From assembly GCA_964484205.1 (NCBI GenBank), contig CAZAEZ010000002.1:230093-294092 (forward strand): 64,000 bases of DNA. Reading direction: 5' to 3'. How positions within the stretch are numbered: position 1 is the stretch's first letter; each line of letters starts with the position of its first letter. This DNA is from M3007 sp964484205 (GTDB lineage Bacteria > Bacteroidota > Bacteroidia > Chitinophagales > Saprospiraceae). This document shows positions 43,831-53,851 of the stretch, piece by piece. A program made the translations under genes and the position numbers. The notes under the pieces are model-generated. The model made no database searches and was not told the DNA's origin. It saw nothing but the letters and a program-made list of their open reading frames with translations.

Positions 43831-44505
43831 TTAGTTCTGCACCAACAGCGTGTCGGGTCGCGAGTAATATTCGACGACACCAACGGCCTGCACGCCGTCC
43901 AGATTGCGTTTCACCTGTTTTTTACGGACGAGGTAAAGCGACCAGTTCCCGGCCGGGATTTTTGCCATTTGGGCCGCCGGAAAGTCAATGTGGTCCATGC
44001 CCGGCGAGGCGATTATTTCCATTGGTACCGTGAGTCCGCCGTCGGTGCTTTCCCACATAAAAACCAGCGATTCATTTTGGTCCAGCGGCGCGCCGTCCCA
44101 GCGCAGGGTGGCCGGTTGTTTGTTCGACAGGTTTTTGGTTCCAAAAGTAAATCCGGTTATGGCCGGCATGTTCATTTCAAAACTGTGCCGTTTTTCGTCG
44201 CTGTCCTGCCATTCGAACTTGTGTTCTGCGGTGTAGCCGCCTGCTTGCTCGAGGCGGTAGGTGACGTCCTCGAAAGGCAGCGTGCGCATGAGTACGTTTT
44301 GGTACCGAACGCCGGTGGGTGACTCCACAGCCTGCCCGCCCGGTTGGCCGTCGACGCCTTCGCGCAGGGTGACTTCGGCGAGCCATTGCCCTTCCGGGGC
44401 AATGTAGCGGACGTAGCATTCGGCTGTTTGCCGGCGTGCGGCGGCGCCGTCGGAACAGGCTTGCCAGAGGAAAACAGATACAAGCCCTAAAAAGATATGT
44501 TTCAT
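43831..44505 (-). CDS. Lipoprotein of unknown function
   Basis: A 224-residue protein starting MKHIFLGLVSVFLWQACSDG, a lipoprotein signal with the acylated Cys near 17. The body is beta-rich with two possible Ig-like halves. I recognise no family. I chose the ATG at 44505; the longer frame to 44613 has no signal. It lies 106 bp upstream of the TlpA-like gene on the same strand, so cotranscription is possible. Confidence 0.78.
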   Translation of the reverse strand: MKHIFLGLVSVFLWQACSDGAAARRQTAECYVRYIAPEGQWLAEVTLREGVDGQPGGQAVESPTGVRYQNVLMRTLPFEDVTYRLEQAGGYTAEHKFEWQDSDEKRHSFEMNMPAITGFTFGTKNLSNKQPATLRWDGAPLDQNESLVFMWESTDGGLTVPMEIIASPGMDHIDFPAAQMAKIPAGNWSLYLVRKKQVKRNLDGVQAVGVVEYYSRPDTLLVQN

Positions 44506-44673
44506 GCTGTAGTATGGATATCTTTGCCGCCGCAGCGGCAGTTTTTTTGAAAAAAATTCTGGTGTTTGGAGCGGGCAAAGGTCGGCCTCCCGGGCTGAAT
44601 TGCCAACTACCACTCCTTTTCTTTCACAAACTCATCTGCTGAATTCACCCACCCGCAATGGCCTTCTGCACAG

Positions 44674-45675
44674 TTGGCAGATACCACCTTTAAATATTGT
44701 AGCATATTGCAAAGTAATTCGCATGACCTGGTGCTTATCACGGATGATTGCCACCCTGCGCTGACGGATGGCCTGGAACGCCTGGGATTTACCTGCCATT
44801 TTTTGCCGGACATAACTCCGGAAACTACCCGGCAGATCATTTCCCGCTACCAGGGCCTGGTGATCAACAGTAAAATCCGGGTAGACCGCGCCCTGCTGGA
44901 TGCAGCGACACAACTCCGGTTTGTCGCGCGGTTGGGTTCGGGTATGGAGATCGTCGATCGCTCGTATGCAGCGTCCAAAGGAGTGGCTGTTTTGAGCAGC
45001 CCGGAAGGCAACCGGAATGCCGTGGCCGAACAGGCACTCGGGATGCTGCTTGCCCTGACCAACAACCTGTTGCGCGCGGATCGGGAAGTCCGGCAAAATA
45101 TCTGGCGCCGGGAAGCCAATCGTGGGATTGAATTGCGGGGGCGCACGCTGGGCATCGTCGGGTTTGGGCACACGGGCAGCCAGTTTGCCCGGAAACTTGC
45201 CGGGATGGAGATGACGGTGCTGGCTTTTGATAAATATAAAACCGATTACACGGCGGAATTTCCCTGGGTGCAGGCGACCGATCTGGAAACCCTGGTGCAA
45301 CATGCCGATATAATCAGCCTCCATTTGCCCCTCAGCCCGGAGACGACGCATTTGGTCGATAAGCAATTTATCGACCGCTGCAAACCCGGCTTTATTTTAA
45401 TAAACACGGCTCGCGGGGCTTGCGTGAAAACGACGGATCTGGTGCAGGCATTGGAGCAAGGGAAGATTGGCGGCGCCTGCCTGGATGTATTTGAAAATGA
45501 AAAACCGGGCACATTTACCTCTGCCGAACGCAAACTGTACGAACGGCTGCACCAACTGGAAAATGTTGTGCTTAGCCCGCATGTCGCAGGTTGGACGAGC
45601 AAGTCAAAAAGATTGCTTGCAGAAGTGCTGTTAGAGAAAATCAAAAACGTGCTTTACCCCCCGAAACTGGCCTGA
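44674..45675 (+). CDS. D-isomer-specific 2-hydroxyacid dehydrogenase
   Basis: About 320-333 residues. The NAD-binding motif is IVGFGHTGSQFA (near 155). Catalytic residues are Arg in NTARGACVK, Glu in DVFENEKPG and His in LSPHVAGWT. Of the 3-phosphoglycerate-dehydrogenase-like (SerA) group but short, without an ACT domain. No ATG start fits. The frame opens with TTG at 44674; a second TTG at 44707 lies closer to the usual N-terminus (LVLITDDCHPAL). The substrate is not determinable. It is divergent from the lipoprotein gene. Confidence 0.88.
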   Translation: MADTTFKYCSILQSNSHDLVLITDDCHPALTDGLERLGFTCHFLPDITPETTRQIISRYQGLVINSKIRVDRALLDAATQLRFVARLGSGMEIVDRSYAASKGVAVLSSPEGNRNAVAEQALGMLLALTNNLLRADREVRQNIWRREANRGIELRGRTLGIVGFGHTGSQFARKLAGMEMTVLAFDKYKTDYTAEFPWVQATDLETLVQHADIISLHLPLSPETTHLVDKQFIDRCKPGFILINTARGACVKTTDLVQALEQGKIGGACLDVFENEKPGTFTSAERKLYERLHQLENVVLSPHVAGWTSKSKRLLAEVLLEKIKNVLYPPKLA

Positions 45676-45734
45676 ACTGCAAATTATACCGCTTATAATT
45701 GTCAAACCGCAACAATGTTTTTGCTGCAATGGTA

Positions 45735-45762
45735 TTGCTGCCGGACAGTTTTAGTAACATTG
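45735..45762 (+). promoter_or_regulatory. Predicted promoter of the TonB receptor operon
   Basis: TTG (45735-45737), 17 bp, then TAACATTG (45755-45762) approximates the Bacteroidota -33/-7 consensus (TTG ... TANNTTTG). It would leave a leader of about 100 bases before the ATG at 45868. Confidence 0.4.
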
Positions 45763-45867
45763 CGGGATGAAAGTGTACGGCGGGATTGCGAATGCAGTTG
45801 ATGTGTTCAAATATATATGCAACCACAAGCGCCTACTTTTCACTAAAAAATAATCAACCTCTGTTCT

Positions 45868-48800
45868 ATGGTACGTTCATTACTCTTAATTTTTGTAATG
45901 CTCTTCAGTGTGAGCGCGGCCTTTTCCCAGTCGACCGTTTTGACGGGAAAAGTGACCGATGACCAGGGCGAAGCACTGATCGGGGCAACCATCAAGGTCC
46001 TTTCGGGTACCGATTTCGTACGGGGTACGATCACGGATTTCAATGGGGACTACCGGGTACAACTGGACCCGGGCAACTACGATGTGGAAGTTTCCTACAC
46101 GGGATATCAGACGCAAAAGCTCACCGGTGTACGGGTATTGGTCAATACGATCAACTCCGTAGACTATGTGATGGTGTCGTCGAACGTGTTGGGTGAAGTG
46201 ACGGTATCTGCCTTTAAAGTTCCGCTTATTGAGCAGGACAAGACATCGACCGGGCAAACCCTCACCTCCGAGCAAATTAAAAACCTGCCGACTCGTAGCG
46301 TCAACGCGATTGTAGCCACGACGGCCGGTACCACGTCCATTGACGGCGGCGCCATCAACATCAAAGGTTCCCGCTCGAATGCCACCAACTATTACATCGA
46401 CGGTATCCGCGTATCGGGTACGCCGCCGCCTGTTCAGGACATTGAGCAGCTGCAGGTGATCACCGGCGGCCTTGGCGCTGAATACGGCGACGTGACCGGC
46501 GGGGTTATTTCGGTGATCACGAAAGGCCCGGCCAGTTCGTTTAACGGCTATGTTGAGGTTGAAAACTCCCACGGCCTTGATCCCTACGGCTGGCTGCTGA
46601 CCACCGCCAACGTGAACGGCCCCTTGCTGAAGCGCAAAAGCGCCGACGGTACGCGGGAGCGCACCTTGATCGGGTTCCGCCTTTCGGGTCAATACCTGAA
46701 GCAAAAAGACAGCGGCCCGCCCGCAGTTCCGGTGTACCATGTAAAAGGCGCCGGGCTGAACCTGGATAATTTGTACAGCTCCGAGCAGTCGGTCATCGAT
46801 GCCGAAATGGCCAAACTGAATGATCCGGGCAACGTCCGGGCCCGCCTGATGGCGCACCCGCTGACGCTGGTGAACGGGGTAATCATTCCAACGGCGGAAT
46901 TGTATACGCAGGATAGCGTAGACGCCATGGATTACAACCCGTTCAATGACCGCCAGGATCTTGACATTACGGCAAAGCTGGATTTCCGGCTGACCGACAA
47001 CATTGATCTGAGCGTCACCGGTACGTATAAGGATGTGGAAAACCAGGTTGGCGGCGGTGTGCTCAATGCACACAATGCGCCCACCAACTACAGTGACCGC
47101 TACCGTGGGATAGCCCGTTTCCGCCACCGCCTCGGCAATAATGACGGCGCGCCGTCTGCGAGCCGGGTTTCTATTTCCAATGCCAGTTATACTCTTCAGG
47201 CCGGCTTCGAGCGCGGCCGCAGCGAAGGTTATGATCCGCGCCATGGAGACCGCCTGTTCGACTATGGGTACATCGGTCGTTTTAACTATGATTACCAACC
47301 GGTTACCGGCACCAATATTCAGGGCAATGTGGTACACCTCGATAACCGGGAAGCATTTACCGGCTTCGAACTGGGCTCTGTAATTACCAACCCGGGGCTG
47401 ATTCGTTACAATGAATTTGCCGTCGATGAAGATATCAACACGTTCCAGGCGCTGAACGGCCGTTTATCCGGCCTGTACACGTCGATCTGGTCGGGTATGC
47501 ACGGCAACGTGAGCATGCTCAGCAATAGTGTAACCCAGGGCGAAAGCGACATCTTCACCGGTCTGGCTTCGGCAAGTTTTGACTTGAAACTTGGCCGCAC
47601 CGGCACGCACAATATCCAATTTGGCCTGCTGACCGAGCAGCGCACCGACCGCAGCTATGCCGTCGCGCCGTTTGGTCTCTGGAACCTGATGAACCTGGTA
47701 ACCAACAACCACTTTAACGGCCTGGATACCAATGTGATTATCGGGAAATACTGGGATGAAATCGTTTCTCCCATAATTGGTGATTCGATTACACAGTATG
47801 CCAATGCGGTTGTCGAGTTGAACGACTTCAAATTTTACAAGTCCGTACGAACGTTGCTGGGCAGAGATATCACGGAATATGTCAACCCGAACGAACTGGA
47901 CCCGGATCAACTCAGCCTGTCCATGTTCTCTCCGCGGGAACTCACCGACCAGGGGCTGATCGGCTATTATGGCTATGATTATCTGGGGAACAAACTCGGC
48001 ACGAACATTCGGTTCAACGACTTTTTTACCAGTGTTGATGCTGACGGCGTCCGCGACTTCCCGGTAGCGCCGCTGCGCCCGCTGTACCAGGCTGCCTACA
48101 TAAAGGATAAGTTCACCTTCAACAAGATGATCTTTAGTTTGGGCCTGCGGGTCGAGCGTTTTGACCTGAATTCCAAGGTGCTGAAAGATCCGTACTCCAT
48201 GTACGAGATCATCAGTGCGGATGAATATTTCAGAACAACTCCAGGCGCACCTCCGCGCCCGGGTACAATCGGCGATGACTTCAAGGTATACGTCAACAGT
48301 GAGCAGGACCCCTCGCTGAAAGCGTTCCGCAACGGGGATATCTGGTATCGCGCCGACGGTACGGAAGTTTCGGACGGTAATGTGATCTTCGGCGGTGGTG
48401 TTGTTGCACCATTGTTGCGCGATACCACTACGGGCGATGATATTTTCAATGTCGGATTCAATCCCAACACGGCATTTGAAGATTACACTCCGCAGATAAA
48501 CTGGATGCCGCGTCTGGCATTCTCCTTCCCGATTTCGGAAGATGCGAACTTCTTTGCCCACTACGATGTACTGGTGCAGCGTCCGCCCAGTAACTGGCAG
48601 GTGACGCCGCTGGACTATATCTACTTTTACGTTCCAGGCCGCACGCCGGAGAATAATGCCAACCTGAAGCCGGAACGCGTGGTGGACTATGAAGTCGGTT
48701 TCCAGCAGCGCCTCAACCAAAACTCCGCACTCAAATTCTCGGCCTACTACCGCGAGCTGCGCGATATGATCCAAAGCCGCACCATCCTGTACGTACCCAC

Positions 48801-49542
48801 GATCGGCCGTTACGATACCTACGGCAACATCGACTTTGGTACGGTTAAGGGTTTTACCGTGCAATACGATTTGCGCCGTATTCAGAATGCAGAGTTGCGT
48901 TTGGCGTACACCCTGCAATTTGCCGACGGTACCGGTTCGAATGCCAACTCGCAGCGTGGCCTGACCACACGCGGAAATATCCGCACCCTGTCGCCCCTGA
49001 GCTTTGACGAACGCCATAATATTCAGGCCATTCTCGACTACCGTTTTGACTCCGGGAAACGCTACAACGGACCGCGTATTGCCGGCAAGGATATCCTGGC
49101 CAATTTCGGCGTCAACATGCAAATGTCGGCAGCTTCCGGCCGCCCGTACACCTCACGGCTTCGTCCGGAGCGTTTCGGCGGTAGCGGTACGCTTGGCGCC
49201 ATCAACGGCAGTCGGCTTCCCTGGCGTGTAAACCTGGATGTGCGTCTGGATAAATCGTTTTCGCTGGGTGCTACCGGCAAGCGGCCACTTAATATCAATG
49301 TCTACCTGCGTGTTTCCAACCTGTTGAACAAGAAAAACGTCATTGGCGTCTACTCGGTTACAGGTTCGCCAACCGATGACGGGTATCTCGCAACAGCGGA
49401 AGGGCAGTCGGTATTGCGTGGCATCGAGGAGCAAAACCGCAATGTGGATGCTTACCTGGCTGCATACTCCTGGCGCCTGCTGACGCCCGGCGTGTACACG
49501 TTGCCCCGGCGGATCTATGTCGGCGCATCCCTGGCTTTTTAA
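45868..49542 (+). CDS. TonB-dependent receptor with carboxypeptidase-regulatory-like domain
   Basis: A 1224-residue outer-membrane receptor. It has a signal peptide (about 1-20), a carboxypeptidase-regulatory-like domain (TGKVTDDQGEALIGATIKVL, about 25-110) and a plug (about 120-225, with NIKGSRSNATNYYIDGIRV). A large barrel ends in Phe (YVGASLAF). No SusD gene follows, so it is not a standard SusCD glycan pair. Instead a T9SS cargo gene and a PorV-like barrel gene follow on the same strand, separated by 116 and 125 bp. The ligand is unknown. Such receptor-cargo-PorV triplets may form one outer-membrane complex (inference). Confidence 0.93.
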   Translation: MVRSLLLIFVMLFSVSAAFSQSTVLTGKVTDDQGEALIGATIKVLSGTDFVRGTITDFNGDYRVQLDPGNYDVEVSYTGYQTQKLTGVRVLVNTINSVDYVMVSSNVLGEVTVSAFKVPLIEQDKTSTGQTLTSEQIKNLPTRSVNAIVATTAGTTSIDGGAINIKGSRSNATNYYIDGIRVSGTPPPVQDIEQLQVITGGLGAEYGDVTGGVISVITKGPASSFNGYVEVENSHGLDPYGWLLTTANVNGPLLKRKSADGTRERTLIGFRLSGQYLKQKDSGPPAVPVYHVKGAGLNLDNLYSSEQSVIDAEMAKLNDPGNVRARLMAHPLTLVNGVIIPTAELYTQDSVDAMDYNPFNDRQDLDITAKLDFRLTDNIDLSVTGTYKDVENQVGGGVLNAHNAPTNYSDRYRGIARFRHRLGNNDGAPSASRVSISNASYTLQAGFERGRSEGYDPRHGDRLFDYGYIGRFNYDYQPVTGTNIQGNVVHLDNREAFTGFELGSVITNPGLIRYNEFAVDEDINTFQALNGRLSGLYTSIWSGMHGNVSMLSNSVTQGESDIFTGLASASFDLKLGRTGTHNIQFGLLTEQRTDRSYAVAPFGLWNLMNLVTNNHFNGLDTNVIIGKYWDEIVSPIIGDSITQYANAVVELNDFKFYKSVRTLLGRDITEYVNPNELDPDQLSLSMFSPRELTDQGLIGYYGYDYLGNKLGTNIRFNDFFTSVDADGVRDFPVAPLRPLYQAAYIKDKFTFNKMIFSLGLRVERFDLNSKVLKDPYSMYEIISADEYFRTTPGAPPRPGTIGDDFKVYVNSEQDPSLKAFRNGDIWYRADGTEVSDGNVIFGGGVVAPLLRDTTTGDDIFNVGFNPNTAFEDYTPQINWMPRLAFSFPISEDANFFAHYDVLVQRPPSNWQVTPLDYIYFYVPGRTPENNANLKPERVVDYEVGFQQRLNQNSALKFSAYYRELRDMIQSRTILYVPTIGRYDTYGNIDFGTVKGFTVQYDLRRIQNAELRLAYTLQFADGTGSNANSQRGLTTRGNIRTLSPLSFDERHNIQAILDYRFDSGKRYNGPRIAGKDILANFGVNMQMSAASGRPYTSRLRPERFGGSGTLGAINGSRLPWRVNLDVRLDKSFSLGATGKRPLNINVYLRVSNLLNKKNVIGVYSVTGSPTDDGYLATAEGQSVLRGIEEQNRNVDAYLAAYSWRLLTPGVYTLPRRIYVGASLAF

Positions 49543-49658
49543 AATATACTGCCGTTGGCTGGTTTTAGCCATTTTTAACCGGACCTCCGATCAACCGGCT
49601 AATCGCAGAACCTGTTTAGAGAAAATTCTTTTGTAAAAAACATTTAAAAAAATAAACC

Positions 49659-52600
49659 ATGCGTATTAACAAACTTTGGATGGCGGCTATACTCGCACTC
49701 GTATCCTGGAGTGTGGCTGCGCACGTACCGGATGATGTGGCGCGGCGGGCCAAACAGGCCAAGCAAGTCCAATATCGCGGTGTTTGCGCAAACTCCAAGT
49801 CGCAAATTGATATGGAAATCAACAACGTGCGCGCCCGTTTGCTGGGTGGCGGCGATTGTTGGTGGGACTTTAGCGATGGGCGCTACATTGTGCCCAAAGT
49901 GGATGTCACGACCGGTCAGCGTGAGGTATCTTCCATTTTTGCCGGCTCGGTTTGGCTGGGTGGTGTTGACCCGGCCGAAAACCTTAAACTGGCTTGCCAG
50001 GATTACCGGAGCGACGGTATGAACGACTTCTGGCCCGGCCCACTCACGGAGGTTGGTATCACCGATGAAGACGTCTGTTCCAACTGGGACCGGCACTTCC
50101 GTGTTACCGGCGATGAGATACGCAGACACCTGGCCAACCTGGCAGCCGGCGACCTCAACCCCGACAATATTCCCAAAGGCGTAAAAGGCTGGCCGGCGCG
50201 CGGCAATCCGTATTTCGCCGATGTCTGGGGTTTTGATCTGCCCTATACCCAACAGGCACTTGCCGGATTTTTGGATAAAGACCTGAACAACGACTATGAC
50301 CCGCTGAAAGGGGACTACCCGTCCATTGAAATTCGGGGTTGTGCCCAGGATCGTTATCCGGACGAAATGATCTTCTGGATTTACAATGACCAGGGCGGCG
50401 GTGCACCGCACGCGCGCACCAATGGCAGCCCGATTCAGATGGAGGTTCAGGTGCAGGCGTTCAGCTACCTGACCAACGACGAACTCAACGACATGACGTT
50501 TCAGCGGTATAAACTGATCAACCGGGCTACCGAACGCATCGACTCTACCTTCTTTGCTATGTGGGTTGACCCGGATTTGGGTTGTTTTCTGGACGATTAT
50601 ATTGGTTGCGACAGTTCGAAAAACCTGATGTACGTGTACAACCAGGACGCAACAGACGGTCAACCGGGCTGTGATTGCCCGAGTGCCAGCGGACCTGTAA
50701 ATACATACTGTACGGATGTCCCGATTCTGGGTGTTGACTATTTCCGCGGCCCTCTCGATACCCTGGGGGAGGAGATCGGCATGTCGTCTTTTGTTTATTA
50801 CAACAACCGCTCGGTAGGTAGCCCGGACTTGCAAACTACAGACCCATCGCAGCCTATTGAATATTATCGTTACCTGACCGGGTACTGGCGCGACGGCGAG
50901 CCCTTTACGTACGGTGGAAATGGCAAAGGTGGTACAGAGATAACCCGCTATGCGCTTTCCGACGATCCGAACAACCCGAACGGCTGGTCAATGTGTACGG
51001 CCAACCTGCCTTTTGGCGATCGCCGCACGCTGCAGGCCTCCGGCCCGTTCACGTTGCTGCCCGGCGCTGTGAACGAGCTGATCATCGGTATTCCCTGGGT
51101 ACCGGATATTGACTATCCCTGCCCCGATCTGGAAGGCTTGTTCCGTGCCGACAAACTGGCGCAGGGCTTGTTTGACAACTGCTTTGAACTGCTCGACGGG
51201 CCGGATGCACCAACGGTGAACTGGATCGAATTGAACAAGCAGGTTATTGCAATCCTGACCAACGTATCGCCTTCCAACAACGTAAACGAAGGCTACGAGC
51301 AAGTCGACTTCCTGGCACCCGACTCGTTGAAAGACAGCCCCGACCCGGCAGTGCAGGATCGGGCTAAATACAAGTTTGAAGGTTACCGCATTTATCAATT
51401 GGTAAGCCCGAACGTGTCGACAGCCGATTTTGAAGATCCGAACAAATCGCGCCCGGTTTACCAGGTTGATATTAAAAACGGTATTTCCACGATTTACAAC
51501 TGGGTGGAAACCCGCGATCCGAATACGAACAATCAAATCTTTTATCCGGAACTGAAAGTGGAAGGCGGCGATTTGGGCTTGCGTCGCACCTTCTCGATTA
51601 TTGATGATAAGTTTGCCCTTGGCAACGATAAAAGTCTGATCAACCACAAAAAATACTACTTCGCAGTTATCGCCTACGCGTATAATAACTACGAAGACCT
51701 GAACCCGCTGTCGCAACCTGTTACCGGTCAGCAGCGGCCCTACCTTCCCGGACGTAAAGCCGGCGACGGCCCGATCAGGATATTTACGGTAATTCCGCGC
51801 CCGATCGTCGATCAGGAACTGAATTCCGCTTATGGCGACGGCGTTGCGATCACCCGTTTTGAAGGCGCCGGCAACGGCGGCAATTTCCTGGACCTTGAGG
51901 ATGGTCAACGGGAAGCGCTGTTTGGTGGAAACCCGGATACGGTTTTGAACTACCGGGAAGGCCGCGGCCCGATCACGGTTACGATCTTCAATCCTTTTGA
52001 AGTTAAAGACGGCGATTACGAACTTCGTTTTGTCGATGGAAGTAACACAGATACCAAGCTGGACGATACCGCGCGCTGGGAATTGCGCCGCCTGCCGGAT
52101 GGCGCTATTATTGCTTCCGATCGCACGATTGCTGATCTGAATGAGCAGTTGGTGCTGGAATTTGGTTTTTCCGTTACGGTAAGCCAGGCGCCGCTTGCCG
52201 GCAGTTATACCTGGTCGCTTCGGGATCCGAATAAATACCAAAACCCTGGTGAGTCCAATGGCGGCCTTGGTGCTGAAATTGTGTACGATGATCCCAACCA
52301 ACCCTGGTTGTTGGGCTTTGCCGATCAGGATCCCAGTCCAAACGCTATTTTCCATTACGTAAAAACCCGCAGGCTTGAACGCGACGAGGAATACGATCCC
52401 TTCCAGGGTTTGAGCAAGATGGGTAATGGCTGGTTTGTGCCGTATGTTTTGTGCGATTGGGTGCAGGATGATCCGGCTACGATCATGTTTACACCCGCCT
52501 GGACGCCCTCTTCGGCAACATTGGCCAGCTCGGTAGTAGGCGGTGCACAAGAACCTACCAACACATCGAGCCGGTATTTCAAATTGGCATCGCTGCCAAA

Positions 52601-53726
52601 CGTAGATATCGTACTGACCAGCGATACCAGTAAATGGAGCCGTTGCATCGTAATCGAAAGTGCATCGAAGTACTACACGGATAATTTGTTTCCGAAAGAT
52701 CCGGATTTGCGTACGGAGAGCCCGGCCGGCGGCAGAACGCGTGTAAGTTTTGATGCCCGCTATGGCCTTTCCGTTGGGAAAACTGATGCCGATAACGATG
52801 GCCTTCCTGATCCGGATGGCGCCATGGATAACGGGCAGCCCGTACGGGGTATGGGTTGGTTCCCCGGCTATGCTATTGATGTGGAAACAGGCCGTCGACT
52901 GAATATTTTCTTCGGGGAAAACTCCTGCTACACCAGCAGCCTGGATCCTGGTTTTACCGGCCGTGATATGCTCTGGAACCCAACCAATCAGTTTGCCCGG
53001 GATAACCCGCAGGCCTATTACGATCTTGTTTTGGGTGGTCAGCACTGGGTTTATGTGACCTACACGTCCTATGATGGTTGTGAGGCGATCCGCAAACGTT
53101 TCACACCGGAGAAGGCGCCGACACCCAGCAGCGCGGATGTATTTAAAGTATTGGAGGCTAAAAACATTGCCTGGGCCGGCATGTTGCAGGTGGCGCCCAA
53201 CTACCAAATGCGTTCCTTGCGCGAAGGCCTGATACCGAACGATGCAGTGATCAAGCTGCGGGTCAGCCGGCCATACCGGACCTGGTTTAACGATGCCGAC
53301 AACAACAAACAGTCGGGCCATCCGCTGTACCAGTTCAAGATTCAGGGCCGTCAGGCAGAATCGCTGGATCAGGTGCAGGTCGAAAATGCACTGGACTCGG
53401 TTAAGGTTGTTCCAAACCCGTATTACGGGTTCTCGCAGTACGAAACGAGCCAGTTTAGCAACGTCATAAAAATCACCAATTTGCCGGCAAAATGCACGGT
53501 TACGATTTACTCGCTCGATGGTAAATTCATCCGCCAGTACAATCGTGATGAAGTGTACGAGCCGTACATGCAAATTGCACCGGATTTAGAATGGGATTTG
53601 AAAAATAACAAAGGCATCCCGGTTGCCAGCGGTGTCTACCTGATCCAGGTGCAGGCCCCGGGTATGGGCGAACGAACCATAAAATGGTTTGGTATCGCCC
53701 GGCAGTTCGACCCATCCGGCCTGTAA
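49659..53726 (+). CDS. Large T9SS-secreted protein
   Basis: A 1355-residue protein with a signal peptide (about 1-21, MRINKLWMAAILALVSWSVAA). A long body without a family that I recognise contains many Asp-rich loops (for example DADNDGLPDPDGAMDNG, dockerin/thrombospondin-3-like). The C-terminal domain (VKVVPNPYYG ... VTIYSLDGKFIR ... GIPVASGVYLIQV) matches type A T9SS sorting sequences. It is thus exported through the outer membrane and may be processed at the CTD. It lies between a TonB receptor and a PorV-like protein. A structural surface or enzyme role cannot be told apart from the sequence. Confidence 0.88.
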   Translation: MRINKLWMAAILALVSWSVAAHVPDDVARRAKQAKQVQYRGVCANSKSQIDMEINNVRARLLGGGDCWWDFSDGRYIVPKVDVTTGQREVSSIFAGSVWLGGVDPAENLKLACQDYRSDGMNDFWPGPLTEVGITDEDVCSNWDRHFRVTGDEIRRHLANLAAGDLNPDNIPKGVKGWPARGNPYFADVWGFDLPYTQQALAGFLDKDLNNDYDPLKGDYPSIEIRGCAQDRYPDEMIFWIYNDQGGGAPHARTNGSPIQMEVQVQAFSYLTNDELNDMTFQRYKLINRATERIDSTFFAMWVDPDLGCFLDDYIGCDSSKNLMYVYNQDATDGQPGCDCPSASGPVNTYCTDVPILGVDYFRGPLDTLGEEIGMSSFVYYNNRSVGSPDLQTTDPSQPIEYYRYLTGYWRDGEPFTYGGNGKGGTEITRYALSDDPNNPNGWSMCTANLPFGDRRTLQASGPFTLLPGAVNELIIGIPWVPDIDYPCPDLEGLFRADKLAQGLFDNCFELLDGPDAPTVNWIELNKQVIAILTNVSPSNNVNEGYEQVDFLAPDSLKDSPDPAVQDRAKYKFEGYRIYQLVSPNVSTADFEDPNKSRPVYQVDIKNGISTIYNWVETRDPNTNNQIFYPELKVEGGDLGLRRTFSIIDDKFALGNDKSLINHKKYYFAVIAYAYNNYEDLNPLSQPVTGQQRPYLPGRKAGDGPIRIFTVIPRPIVDQELNSAYGDGVAITRFEGAGNGGNFLDLEDGQREALFGGNPDTVLNYREGRGPITVTIFNPFEVKDGDYELRFVDGSNTDTKLDDTARWELRRLPDGAIIASDRTIADLNEQLVLEFGFSVTVSQAPLAGSYTWSLRDPNKYQNPGESNGGLGAEIVYDDPNQPWLLGFADQDPSPNAIFHYVKTRRLERDEEYDPFQGLSKMGNGWFVPYVLCDWVQDDPATIMFTPAWTPSSATLASSVVGGAQEPTNTSSRYFKLASLPNVDIVLTSDTSKWSRCIVIESASKYYTDNLFPKDPDLRTESPAGGRTRVSFDARYGLSVGKTDADNDGLPDPDGAMDNGQPVRGMGWFPGYAIDVETGRRLNIFFGENSCYTSSLDPGFTGRDMLWNPTNQFARDNPQAYYDLVLGGQHWVYVTYTSYDGCEAIRKRFTPEKAPTPSSADVFKVLEAKNIAWAGMLQVAPNYQMRSLREGLIPNDAVIKLRVSRPYRTWFNDADNNKQSGHPLYQFKIQGRQAESLDQVQVENALDSVKVVPNPYYGFSQYETSQFSNVIKITNLPAKCTVTIYSLDGKFIRQYNRDEVYEPYMQIAPDLEWDLKNNKGIPVASGVYLIQVQAPGMGERTIKWFGIARQFDPSGL

Positions 53727-53745
53727 AAATGGGGCATAAGGCGAC

Positions 53746-53799
53746 GAGTGAATGAACGGTTTTTTCCTGTATTTTAAAGCGAAAACGGTTCATTCACTC
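53746..53799 (+). terminator. Hairpin between the T9SS cargo and PorV-like genes
   Basis: GAGTGAATGAACGGTTTT (53746 on) and AAAACGGTTCATTCACTC (53782-53799) pair with one mismatched step. It could reduce read-through into the PorV-like gene or protect the upstream mRNA. Confidence 0.6.
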
Positions 53800-53851
53800 A
53801 ACGCCTGAATGCTTCATGCACTCATTCACTCAATGAAATGAAATCATAATT

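Noticed and set aside
47464..49122. Minus-strand frame of 552 codons
   Set aside because: Antisense to the TonB-dependent receptor, whose strand carries the domains.
50988..53573. Minus-strand frame of 861 codons
   Set aside because: Antisense to the T9SS cargo gene, which has a signal peptide and sorting domain on the plus strand; the shadow has neither.
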